64,000 bases of DNA from Cryptomeria japonica. Taxonomy: Eukaryota; Streptophyta; Pinopsida; Cupressales; Cupressaceae. Positions 1 through 10,820 of the stretch are shown here, piece by piece. The stretch is taken from assembly GCF_030272615.1 (NCBI RefSeq), contig NC_081406.1:244643218-244707217 (forward strand), given 5' to 3'. Positions within the stretch are counted from its first letter, which is position 1. Each line of letters opens with the position of its first letter. The notes beneath the pieces are model-generated. The model was not told the DNA's origin, ran no database searches, and saw only the letters and a program-made list of their open reading frames with translations. The position numbers and the translations under genes were made by a program.

Positions 1-866
1 AAGATAAATTCATGAAAGTTCCAAATTTCAATGGATAAATGGACTTCTATTTAAAATTTGTCCTAATCATGTTCTTTGTAGGTGTGTACAGGAAGTGGAT
101 GTTTATGACATAATACATGATGTCATAATGAACCAGACAAAGGACATTAAAAAGCAGTCAGAACAGTCCACAAGATCCTTGGCGTATGCTATTTTTGGCC
201 AACCATATCAAAGGATGTTTCATTTTATGTGAAACATTGTGATGAATGCATGGGACAACCTACACCAACAATGGAGATACCACTACAACCCTAGATAGTT
301 CTTGAACCATTTGAAAAATGAGGATATCATAAAATTCTACCTCAAAAAGACATCATAAAATTCAAGTCTACATAGATTATGTAAAAAAGTGGCCAAAAGT
401 TAAGGAATTGCTAGCAATAAGAGAAGATAAGGTAGCTAATTTCTTATACAAACATATTCTTCAAAGTTTTGGTACACCAAAAGAAATAGTTTTTTATCAA
501 GGACCATAGTTTACGTCTACTATGATTGAAGCTTCCATGCATAGGTACAAGATGACACATAGAAAATATACACCATATCATCCTTAAGCAAATGGGCAAG
601 TGGAAGTCACCAATAGAGACCTGTCTAAAACATCTTATCAAAGACTGATTCATTGAGAAAAATAGATTGGTCAATTAGATTGGATGAAGCAGTTTGGGCC
701 TACAATACAACATGGAAAACAACAATAGGATTTTCTCCATATGAATTGGTATATGGAAAAAATCCTATTATGCCTATTGTTTTTGAGTTGCAGACATTAA
801 GGACATTATTGGAGGTTGGTATTGATTTGTCTGAGGCATAGAAGACTAAAATTCTATAGTTGAACC
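1..866 (+). pseudogene. gypsy-1 integrase, N-terminal and core part
   Basis: This is decayed retroviral-type integrase, which would join element cDNA to the host chromosome. Around 195-290 the translation shows the end of the zinc-binding region (VKHCDEC). Around 375-500 come YVKKWPKVKELLAIRED and SFGTPKEIV, followed by FYQGP where the family normally has a catalytic Asp (DQGP), so that Asp now reads Tyr. ANGQVEVTNRDL near 590-625 keeps the catalytic Glu. From 653 an open stretch reads AVWAYNTTWKTTIGFSPYEL and VYGKNPIMP, the conserved end of the core. Several stops and frame changes make it non-functional. The frame stops at a solo LTR inserted after 866 and resumes at 1649. Confidence 0.85.
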
Positions 867-1648
867 TGTATACAGTGAAAATGGAATGATAAAACTATTA
901 TAAAACTAACAAATATCCAACTGCATAAAACCCTTGTTCTACAATTAAAAATTCACCATACACCAATGAAGAACCTAAAACATGTAAATCATCAAAACAT
1001 GAAAGATTATACCATTCACATGCTTAGTAGGGTTTGATCTCCATTGTTTCCTATCTCCATTGATCTTGCTTGGTATGATTGCTCTCAGATTTTGTATTGT
1101 ACACAAGAGCTCAACAAAGAACATATTGTGGTTGTGTAGATGCTTGATTGCTTGATCGTGTGAAGGTTGACTAGCTGATTGAGTAATTAGATTATTAGAG
1201 TTGTGAAAGGATGAAGGAATCCTCTTATATAGAAGACACCTTAGAAAATGGAGGGATGGGATTAAAAGGTGTAAGGATAAATGGTTGGATAGGATTAGAG
1301 GGTAGGTATAGAAAATGGGAAAATATTAGAGAGTGGTTAGAGGCAAATTAAAAGATGAATGAGAAGTTTCATGGAGAGAAAAGGCTATTGAATTCATTAA
1401 TAAATAAAGATCTATTTAATTAATAGAAGAAAAGGGACCAATTAAATAAATAAAATATTTATTTAATTTAGGGAAAGGATAATTTAAATAAATAAAATAT
1501 TTATTTAAATTGGGAAAAGGCTAGAAGAGGATTAATGAATTAATTAAATAAATAAAAATCTATTTAATTAATAGATAGCTTAGGATAAAATAATTAAATA
1601 TTTATAAATATGTATTTAATTAGACTAGGACAATTTTAGGTGTCTACA
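867..1648 (-). repeat. solo LTR (gypsy type, TGTAGACACC family) inside integrase
   Basis: A 782-bp insertion begins TGTATACAG and ends GTGTCTACA. It is flanked by gaacc (862-866) and aaacc (1649-1653), a 5-bp target duplication with one mismatch. Removing it and one duplicate rejoins the integrase frame (ILxLN into QLDEMRM). On the minus strand it starts TGTAGACACCTA, like the 1.2-kb LTRs at 40803 and 17282, and it shares their AT-rich start. A TATA-like ctatataag lies on the minus strand near 1225-1235. There is no internal region, so it is a solo LTR left by LTR-LTR recombination. Confidence 0.8.
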
Positions 1649-1966
1649 AAACCAATTGGATGAGATGAGAATGGAAGATTTGCAGTATAAAGAGGTGATT
1701 CAGAAGCATAGGAAAGCATGGCATGATAAACATATTGTCAACAGATAATTCAGAAAAGGGGATTGGGTATTATTGTTTGACTCCAAATTCCAAGAATTCA
1801 AAGGAAAATTCCATACAAGATGGTTAGGAACCTATGAAATTGATCAAGTTTTTGATAATGAAGTTGTTCAATTAGTACCAATAGATGGAGAAAGAAGAAC
1901 AATGTTGGTTAAAGGTCATCATTTGAAGTTGTATCACAAACAACATCCAAAGAAGAATTTTTTTTA
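1649..1966 (+). pseudogene. gypsy-1 integrase C-terminal domain
   Basis: The frame resumes after the solo LTR with QLDEMRMEDLQYKEVIQKHR, then FRKGDWVLLFDSKFQEFKGK, FHTRWLGTYEI and VKGHHLKLYH, ending in a stop at 1966. These match the C-terminal DNA-binding region of gypsy integrases: a GDxVLL motif, then K(F/L)xxRWxGPYxI, then a final (N)GxxLKxYH. The stretch from 1773 has no internal stop, so this end is better preserved than the core. Its termination before the spacer is typical for a pol C-terminus. Confidence 0.88.
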
Positions 1967-2068
1967 GAATTGCAAGCCAGAATTGAACATTTTATCATAG
2001 AAGATATCCCTTCCATGAAGGTATGCAATTCTGAGTAGATCCAGCAAGAAGACATGAATAAAGGAGAT

Positions 2069-2226
2069 AGGCTAAAAACTAAAAATGACAGTTTATCTCC
2101 CAAAAAATAAAATAAAGGATGATTAAAAACTAGAAATGGCAGTAGATACCCTAAGGGTGAGTTGAAAACTAGAAATGGAGGTCCATACCTTAAAGAGTAA
2201 AGTTGAAAACCAGAAATGATAAATTT
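2069..2226 (+). repeat. degenerate short tandem repeat, about 4 units of 40-50 bp
   Basis: Units share the core ttgaaaactagaaatggcag followed by a variable ccct/cctt-rich part. Cores start near 2071, 2112, 2161 and 2205. They lie just 3' of the gypsy-1 integrase stop, a spacer position where such elements often carry tandem arrays. No coding potential is seen. Confidence 0.6.
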
Positions 2227-2750
2227 GCTCAGATCAACTTCAGTTTTCTCCCAATGACCCTTGATAGCTCTCAAAGTTCTCAATTAATAAGCCTCTTGTA
2301 GGTATCAAGATGGAAGAGTGGTTCTGGAATGCTCCTAATCACTCTTTCCAAGGAAAGAAATTTCTATTTTTAGTCAAACGATTCCAAATCATTTAATGCA
2401 TTATTTTAGCCCATACAAAATGAGCCTTGAGTATCTCCTGATTATCTCATTGGTTCATTACCAATTGAGTTGATTTATAAGCTCTAAGTGGCTACTGATC
2501 GATAAGTCAGTTTGTTCTATTTTGGCAACACAATCGGCATTGTATGATAGCTCTTGATTGATACACTAGTTGTTTTGGGTGAGTCAATCACTATTGCATG
2601 ATAGGTCCTGATAGAATATGCATTGAATGAGAAGGTATGAATTTACTGCAAATATTATTTTTGAAATATTATTTTCAAATTTAGTTAGTATAAAGTAGAA
2701 TTGGTAGGCATTGTTTGTATAGAAATCTCTTCCAACTCATTATTAACATT

Positions 2751-2996
2751 TTTTTTTTAAAATAATGCCTGGTAAACTTTTTAACGTGACTGGCGATGCT
2801 GGCATGACACGCCCTCCAGCTCCAGTGAGGCCACAACAAGGGGACCTCATCCCCACACTTCACCTGTTCACACCCGCGAGCACAATGGCCTAGGGAAGAC
2901 ACAAGGTCTGTGAGCACAATGGCCCAGTAGGGGTTTGAACCTTGGTGGATGCTTCACCAACGAAGTGTTTTAACAATGACACTACATGTTCAAAGA
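2751..2996 (-). mobile_element. tRNA-derived SINE with 18-bp target duplication
   Basis: On the minus strand the unit starts near 2996, carries a box-B-like GGTTCAAACCCC around 2931-2942, and ends at 2751 in a poly(A)-type tail (a T run on the plus strand). It is flanked by caactcattattaacatt (2733-2750) and caactcattgttaacatt (2997-3014), which match at 17 of 18 positions. Long target duplications, an A-tail and an internal pol III promoter box are hallmarks of SINEs mobilised by LINE machinery. The first 60 or so bases resemble a tRNA head only loosely. The body (2760-2930) is clearly more GC-rich than its surroundings. Confidence 0.82.
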
Positions 2997-3348
2997 CAAC
3001 TCATTGTTAACATTATAATTACAAAGTGTTAAGTATTAAACTAATGATGGTGGAGAGATAAGGGAATATATTTGTATGACATCATTTGTCAATTCAAATT
3101 TGAATTAATTATTACTTCAAAAGGCATGCACACATCACAACCACTGCCAACTTTGCGAATCAAAGAAGAACTACAGAGAAGTGGAGTGTGGATCGTCTGG
3201 TCCATTTCAAGAAAATCAATGCAAGAGTGTGTGATATAAATCATCATCTCTATTTAAAATTATAACTGCTAAAAAAGAAAATATTCATTTTGCAAGTTAA
3301 ATTAACATTCAAATTGACAGAGATACTCCTAAAATTTGCAAAGCTAAA

Positions 3349-5665
3349 ATGGGAAACAAAAGAAATATTGAGCTAGAGAACTTCAATTTAGATCCTCAAA
3401 CGGAAAGATATCTAGAAGAAGCATGATGGTTGTATATGAGGCATTTGAGCTAGATTTAGTTGAAGAATTTGTTAAAAAAAATTATGTAAATGTCACATGA
3501 GTGAGGGGATATTATTGAAGTAAACTCACAAGTTATCAATGAATTAATTGGGGTTCTAGTAAAAGGAGAGCCGGTGAATAAAGGTTATATCAATTTAGAA
3601 GAACTGGTTAATGCATTTCATCAAGAGCCTGAGAGGTGACTTGAGCTACAAATGCATAAGGGGAGCACAAAGGGTGTGAATCATGAAAGTTTGGACAAGC
3701 CCTAGAAAATAGACGTGATGTGGTTGATGAAATTTTTCACTTGTGAAGGCCAATACGGGACCATACTAGGGCCAAGAATGCAAATTTTGACACATTTAAG
3801 GTATGGAAATACCCAGCTTGAAGTCATAATTAATCTCCCAACTTTCTTGTTTTCTCAAATTTCTTCTATGATATCTATGGTAAAATATAGGGGTAGTTCA
3901 ATACAATATCATAGTCTTAAATTCATTTGATTATAAAGCATCATTTCTTGAAGAAAGAATCTGGGAAAGATGGGTGGTTTGAATTTATTTTTGCACCTAT
4001 TAAGAGAACTAATAAATAGTCTAAGAAGGGACCCACACCAAAAAGGGTAAAATCTTAAAAAGGGGAATCATTTGGGATAAAGAGAAAAAATGAAATTGAG
4101 CAGGATAAATCCACTAGGGTGACCCATCGCTCCTTGAGAAGGGCATTTTGGGAGTAATTAGAGGAAAATCCTAGCACTGCCCCTACCCTTGCACAAGCTC
4201 CTGACAATACCCTTTCACAAACTCCTGATGCTACCCCTATACAAGCTCCTGATAGTACCCCTAGGTAGTCTCTCAATGTTTCCCAGGAACCTCTCGAAGG
4301 TCACCTTGAGACTCAAAGCCCTAAGGTAGAAAAAGAATTAATGAGAGTTATAGCACTATCTAGATTGGAATCAAAAATAGAAGAAGCAAAATAAAAATGT
4401 GGCTTCTTGAGGAGAGTTTAAAGCAAAAAGAAGAAGAATTGCAACAAGTAGTTCAACATTCAAAACAAATAAAGAAATAGGCAACTAAGAAAGAATATAA
4501 TTTTAAGAAGCAATTGGTTGAAACAAAAGAAGCAGTTTGGCAAGCTAATGCTCAAGAATAGGCAATGCTGAAGAATTAAAAAAACTAAAAAATAGAGTTG
4601 GAGCAAAAAGATAACCAATTAAGAAATTAGACTGTCAAAAGTCATGATCATGAAGCCTCTACTTCATCTACTCCTCCTAGATACCTCTCCTTAGATACCA
4701 TTAAGTATAAAAAGGAAAAATGTTGAGTTAAGAAAGAAAATTGAAAACTTGGAAAAAAAAAAGCTAATCAGAGACTAGAACATGTTGTAGAATTATCTTC
4801 AACATTACTTGCTATGAGTAAACCATCTGGATTGTATGCCTTATTTTTGAGAGAAATATTCTTGTAGTAGAAGATTAATCAGTTATTTTTGGGAAGAAAA
4901 ACTAATTATGATGATGATGATGATGATTATGACTTTGTTGAGGATTTCTACAAAAGTGATCCTATTTTCCAAAATAAATTGTGTTTATACAATTTACATG
5001 GATTCCTCTTGGAACATTTTCCTTAGTCATTTCTGAATATATTTGTCAATGAAGTACAAATTAGAGCCTTTGTGTCATTGTTGTAGAATCAAATTGAATG
5101 GGAAGATAGATTGAATCAGTACAGAGAAGCATAGAGAAAATTAGTTCTTCCCACGAGGGATGAAACTCTGTGGTCAATGCAATTCAGGACCAAACTTACT
5201 TCAATAGTAGAGATAAACAGAGTAAACCCAACATACATAAATAATTTAGCTACAAGCATTTAGGCTTTCAGAGATGTCTAAAAGCGGTTGCTTCATTGTG
5301 CCTTGTTAACATCCAAGGTAAGATTTAATACCATACTAGTGCAATTGAGGAGAAGAGAACTTGTCTCTCCACACAATATCACCTGGAGTCTAACTAGAGT
5401 AAGGATGGTGATTGAAATAATACAAGAACAATAGGAAGATTGGATTGGTATGACATTTAGGTTTCCTTTGACTATATTTCCCTCGCCAAGATTAGATGTA
5501 CCTCCCCACTTTGTAGGAGAGATTCTAAGAAACTGGATGAACAAAGTGGAACAAATGAATGGATATGCTCCCCCCAAGACCTATCAGGAGTTTAGACATT
5601 GGTATTTTGATCTAGTTATCTGGATTGAAACTATGAATAAGGATTTATCAAACCCTCAACAATGA
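3349..5665 (+). pseudogene. long decayed ORF of unknown function in gypsy-1, coiled-coil rich
   Basis: I do not recognise this protein. A first ATG at 3349 opens MGNKRNIELENFNLDPQTER. About 770 codons can be followed to a stop at 5663-5665 with at least two frame changes and many stops. Visible parts are GQYGTILGPRMQILTHLRYG (about 3740-3800) and an 8-residue repeat of the type (L/P)xQxPDxT, three copies, at about 4188-4262. A Lys/Glu/Gln-rich coiled coil (4330-4800) and six Asp codons near 4909-4926 follow. The C-terminus is better preserved, open from 5450 (PLTIFPSPRLDVPPHFVGEI). Most stops sit where Gln is expected (FL**KINQ, FP*SFL, LL*NQ, EA*RK), consistent with CAG to TAG decay. It lies between pol and the 3' LTR in sense orientation, where extra or env-like ORFs occur in some plant gypsy lineages. 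No membrane segment is obvious. Confidence 0.55.
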
Positions 5666-5697
5666 CAACATGGTTGACAGAAGGAGGGGGAGGATAA

Positions 5698-6551
5698 TGA
5701 GTGCTTAAAATAACATAAATCAAAATCTTAGTTTACACTTAAAAACTTTGTGTACTTTGTTAATTAATATAGACGACGATAGACTATATAATTGCATGTT
5801 TACTTCTTTTTCTTTTATACTTAACTAATTAGGAGATATAAATAGAAATGATATTTTGAATTGAATGCATTACTTCAAAGGCTAAACTAATGGATAAATG
5901 ACCATTTATCCAAAATCTTTGTTGTTATAGTCTTTTCCTAATTTTCTGGATTTTTTTTCAAATATTCGAAAGGTTGTTTTAAGAGGTAGAACTATTGAAC
6001 TTCTTGCATAGCAACATGGAGCTCTTGATCACACTCTTGATAGCTCCAGCTAGGTGATGTATTGAGTTTCTCCAAGTTGACTTCATCGGCTATTTGAGAA
6101 ACTCCCAGTTTCACCTCTGATGAAGTAAAGCATTGTAATTAAAACATTGAGTTCTCTTTAGTTTTGTTAGTAGTTGTTACTCATCTAGGCAGGTAATGTC
6201 ATAGTTTGAAATCCAAATAAGGATATGCCTACATATTCACCTTTTCTTAATAGAAAATAGTTGGTTAGCCATTAGTCATTCACTATTGTTATTTCCTCAG
6301 TTATGTAATTCTCAAACTTTTTTTCGCTTTCTTCTAGGAGCCAATTTGGATACAAATAAGAAGTTGATTTAGATCTTGGTGTTAAAGATCCCTCCAAAGG
6401 AAGAGAAGGGCCATCTCAACCAAAGGAAGGTGATCTTTTGATATCATTTGTTATTTTTTGTTTATTTTCCGATTATCTTTCCTTCAACATGTTTTACATT
6501 TGAAAATTAAAAATTAAAAATTAATCTTTATCTATACCTATTGTTGTCACA
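5698..6551 (+). repeat. candidate 3' LTR of gypsy-1
   Basis: A purine-rich tract (agaaggagggggaggataa) ends at 5697, directly before TGAGTGCTTAAAATAAC. This is the normal arrangement of polypurine tract and 3' LTR start. A TATA-like gatataaatag lies near 5834-5844. The end at ...TTGTTGTCACA (6551) is only a guess from the CA rule. No second copy is available for comparison. Confidence 0.4.
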
Positions 6552-8759
6552 AAAGCTCACCTACTTGATGAAAAATCATGGTCATCAACCTTGTGAAACA
6601 TGGAAACAACCTCCCAAGTGTGGGACTTGCAGAAGTTAAGTTGAGTCTCTGAAGAAGGTCAGCTTCCTTTTCAATCTGTTGCAAGTGTAGAACCAACCCA
6701 ACATTGATAAATATATTCTGCTAGCTTGAAAGGGAAAAGGGAGAAAGGGGAAATGTATGAAAGAAGGGAAATAAGGTTTGCACCTAGACTGAAACTGTTA
6801 TCTTCCCTCCTATGACTGCATAGAACATCAATAGAAACCACCTAAAACATGCACATATTTTTATCCTAGTTAGCTTCCACAAGCATAAGTGAAGGTTAGG
6901 ACTCTTATGAAAATCAAAATGAGTTGCACTTAGCTCATAGATGAAGCTCTAAGAGGAGTTAACACAACCACGCATACTCAGAAAATAGACAAGAATTCAG
7001 TCAAATAATGAGGTAAAAGCATTACAAAGATTATGAGAACTGAAAAGAGGCAAAATAGGCTAGTTCAATTAATATAGAGGTAAGACAAAATTTACAATTA
7101 CAGAGGGGCATAAGAATTCTGCAGGAGAAAAAGAAAGAAGATCCTAAGGAAAGATACAAAAATTGCCTTTATAGTTAAGGCATAACTCAAAAAAAGAAAC
7201 CACCGTTGGAAACCCTAACCCATATAGGGTTAGATTATAAAACATTAGAAGGAAGATCAAATCAAAGAATGATTTGATGGCATGTGAGTACAGCGTAAGA
7301 AAAGGTCCAACATCTTGGAGAAATGCAAAATATCCCTACAGAAAGGGGAAATCCTTGCAAATGATGTGTCTGAGATGGCATCTATGGGAGCAAAAAAGTC
7401 TTTATTGTGTACTGAATGAGCATCGCAACATAAAAAAATCGTCATGCAGGGTCGTGTCTAGAGTAATGGCAAAAATCCTGGTGTTTGAAAGAAAAAGGGA
7501 TCAAAGATCAGGCACTGACTGAGCAAAAGGAACTTCTCAACCACCAAGTTGACAACCACGACTGGAGGAAAGATTTAAATGCTAATGACCACCATAGATT
7601 TCAATTTTGGAGGTCGATTAGAAGACCTCACATGCAGATGGATGCACAAGATCTCACCATATGTGCACCAAATGGTCCCAAAAAAATATTAAAACAGTTG
7701 TCCAATCAAATTTCAAGTGAAAATGGGTGGTCGATATCATGCCACGCAAATCATCAGATGTGAAGTGGACCGTATAAGCACAAATAAGCACCCAAGTCAG
7801 CAAACACGTGGCCTATCAAAAGAACTTGACACTTAGCCAAGAAGGAAAAGGGTGCACACCGAGTCCCGACCACTATCCTTGAAGGCCACGTCACCCACAA
7901 GTTGATGGAAGGGTCCCCATCATGTCGGCCAAGTCATTATCACTTGGCCCTCGGGAAGACAACAAAGAACACTCGATTGAGGCACGAGAAGACCACAGCA
8001 AGGGCCACGTCAAACTATGTGTCCACCTGGAAGAGCTTGAAACTCGTCCAGGCACAAAAGATCATTCCATCGAGGCCTGAGTAAAAGGCCAAAAATCTCC
8101 ACACCACCTGGGCCCCACCGCATCCATGTCGCCATCAAATAGAGAGAACTCGGGGAGCTTGGCACTTGGGCAGGTCAAGAACTTCACTCCGTCAAGACCT
8201 AGAGAGGGAAGCTCGTCCCATCGAGTCCCAAGAAGTTGACATGTCGCCACCACCCGCCAGCCGGTAGGAACAAACAAAGACCATCCCACCAATGATAAAG
8301 GACCCTCTGATCAGTCACCCTGAGTGACCTTGATCGGTTGAAGAGGTCAACTCAAAAATAGAAAAGAGGAGCCCATTAGTAAAATAACACGCAGTGCAAA
8401 CACAAGATTGTGAATAACACAATGTGTTATTCGCCCAAGATCATTGGTGTAACTATTGGCATAGGTCAATAACCTTCGTTTTAATGACTTGTGCATAACA
8501 TTGCATGTTAAAAGAAGAAGCAACTAACTCTGCAAGGGTTGGCATAAAAAATGCCAACATTTCTAGTGACTTGAAGTGGGCCCTAAGCCTGCTTAGGGCG
8601 AGACCAGATGTTTCAAATATCCATTGGGCATGAATCAAAATATGTAAGGAAAGAGACTGCCCTTATCCAGAAGAACTAAAACTCGACCAATCTAAAGGGA
8701 CTGACCTATGCACAAGAACTTATGGAAAGCATAAGAACATAAATTATAGAGATTCACAA
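6552..8759. other. unassigned stretch, probably 3' LTR and 3' UTR of element F
   Basis: No convincing protein is found. The open frames here are short and unlike known families. A minus-strand TATA-like sequence (ctataaagg, about 7167-7175) and the position directly 3' of F's integrase suggest that F's 3' LTR and untranslated region lie here. The LTR edges cannot be fixed without the 5' copy. About 7790-8300 is markedly GC-richer than the rest. A perfect 21-nt inverted repeat lies at 8412-8432. Confidence 0.35.
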
Positions 8760-8789
8760 TATTTACAAAAAGGGCTACAAATCTCCTAA

Positions 8790-9257
8790 GCACATGCTTT
8801 CACATGTATGTCATTGACTGCAGTGGGGAGATCTTCATTGTTAGCCTGGCTAGGTTGAAGGAATTTGCTTCTTTGCAACCTGTGATCACATAGGGACCAC
8901 TCCAAATGGAATCAAACTTTGAGTGCCTCCTTGGTTTTTCTCTGCCAGCGTCCCATTTTAGGACAAAATCTCCAACCTAGAAGGCCAAAAATGGCTTTTT
9001 GTCAAAATATTTCTTTACCTATCCCTGATGGACATTTAAGGTCTTCTTGGCTTTCTCTCTGACCTCTTCTAGCTCTATAAGTTCAGCATACTTCACTGAT
9101 AAGGCATCATCTTCCAGAGCTCCAACTAATGTCCTAGGGCTAGAGATGGCAACTCAAGGGATAAGGGAAGCATTTCTTCACTTCCATATACTAGCATGAA
9201 GGGTGGGTTTCCCAAAGCTCTTATGGGAGTGATTCTATCAGCCCATGAGGTTGTTCC
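8790..9257 (-). pseudogene. element F integrase C-terminal region
   Basis: Reading down from 9257, the minus strand gives TSWADRITPIRALGNPPFML, VYGSEEMLPLSLELPSLALG, then after stops FWPSRLEILS*NGTLAEK. This is the end of a gypsy integrase: the WAxRxTPxxxxGxxPFxLVYG signature, then the GDxVLKW-like C-terminal domain. Stops and at least one frame change are present. The frame breaks at 9257 where G is inserted and continues upstream at 15034. Confidence 0.75.
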
Positions 9258-10452
9258 TATTAGGATCTAAGAACACTGAGAGGGGGGGTGAATCAGTGTT
9301 CTGCCAGAATGATTAAATTTCACCTTATTAACACAACAACTCAGCAACCGGTAATAGCACATAACAATAAGTAATTACGCAACCACACAAATGAACACCA
9401 TAACACCATAGATTTATACATGGAAAACCTCAATGAGGAAAAACTGCGGTGAGATTGGAGACCCACAATATCTATCCACTAATCAGATGAATAAATATTA
9501 CAATAAGGGGCCTGCACATGTAGGAAGGCCAACAGCCTAGAGCACACTTCTCACCACAAAAGGAATCTCACTAATTACAGAAAACATTGGACTACAATCT
9601 AGAATGAAGATTGAATTGGAAGTGTAGCTCTCCTATGCTTGAGTATAGTTCCATTTAAGCTCAATACCAGAGGTCTTAAACCTCTTACACAAACCCTATT
9701 TGATCACCTGTGATCGACCAAAACCTCTGCATATGATTACAACCTTATTCGCACATAGATAATCTCATAATCCATATACTAGGATCTACAAAGAGATCTT
9801 ACATCACATTTATACCAACCCGAGACCTAAACAATTAGGTCGGACACCTAAAAGATGATACAATAAATCCATTACATAAACACAGAAACCAATGATAAAC
9901 CAAGTCATCCTAAGACCGAAACAACATAAATCAATCAATAAATCCAGCCAGTAACACATTGAGAGCATCAACCAACACGTTACATAAATTGGTCCATAAC
10001 CTAACAGAATAAGACCAGACCTAAAATAGTTCACCATAAGCCAAATGAAACACCACCAATCAACTGGAACATGAACATTATAACCATCATCATCGTGATA
10101 ACCTTCTAGAAGTCACACCAACACCACTTATCAGATTCATCAAAAGATCTTCAACAAAGCTCTGTTGGTAAAACCCTTACCAGTAACCAAAAGGCTTACT
10201 AGAACAAATGATAGCTTTTGGATCATCAAATCTTGAACCAAATAAATGAGATATGCATCAAGAATACATGAATAACCAATCCAAACCAATTCCAACAGCC
10301 AAAATATATCAGAGAATACTGGAGACAAATCTCCTGATCATCATCAAAGTCCAACCACTCTACCGGAACTCAATAGACAACAAAACAACTAGTATTGACA
10401 TCAATGAAAAACATCAATTCAACACATAGTCAATTCCTCCAAATTTCCAACA
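9258..10452 (-). repeat. 3' LTR of copia element G
   Basis: It runs from tattaggatctaag (TG decayed to TA) to the last ca of tttccaaca, followed directly by the polypurine complement atctccccctttgg. It aligns along its length with 13835-15033, including caatgaggaaaaac and acccacaatatctatccact. A minus-strand TATA-like gtataaatg lies near 9807-9815. Confidence 0.9.
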
Positions 10453-10745
10453 ATCTCCCCCTTTGGCATTTATGGCAACACTAGATGTGAAAAACATCCA
10501 AGTGCCAAGAAAATGCCAAACAAGTCTCCCCCAATGGAAGAAATCCAACAATCTCCCCAAAATGATATAACAATGAAGTTCTAAACCAACAGACCAAACT
10601 CCCCCTATGAAAGATATCTCTGTTAAGCTTTTTTTTCACATGTATATCTCTCCCCCTTTGACATCAATGCCAGAAATCTAACATAAACATCAAGGAAAAA
10701 TCATAAATCCTCTGAACTACATAGCTGACTACTCCCCCTGAGTAG
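10453..10745 (-). promoter_or_regulatory. repeated polypurine tracts of element G
   Basis: On the minus strand six AGGGGGAG-like tracts occur between the pol stop and the 3' LTR (near 10454, 10525, 10551, 10598, 10649 and 10731). The tract touching the LTR primes plus-strand DNA synthesis. Repetition of this motif is a reported Sirevirus hallmark and recurs in A, B and C. Confidence 0.75.
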
Positions 10746-10820
10746 TAGCACCAACACATCAATCCCAAATGAATGATAGCTCTGATAAATGCATACCAAA
10801 CTGATGCCAATCAACATCAC

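Larger units (their letters stand above)
1..6551 (+). mobile_element. Ty3/gypsy element 'gypsy-1', 3' portion, decayed
   Basis: The left end of the window cuts into a plus-strand Ty3/gypsy retrotransposon. In order it shows integrase (1-866 and 1649-1966), a spacer with degenerate repeats, a SINE, a long unknown ORF (3349-5665), a purine-rich tract around 5680-5697 and a candidate 3' LTR. Gag, protease and RT lie outside the window or are lost. All coding parts carry stops. The right boundary is uncertain because no partner LTR is visible. Confidence 0.6.

Noticed and set aside
1909-2283. 124-codon minus-strand frame
   Set aside because: It covers the integrase tail and the degenerate tandem repeat in antisense; repeats account for its openness.
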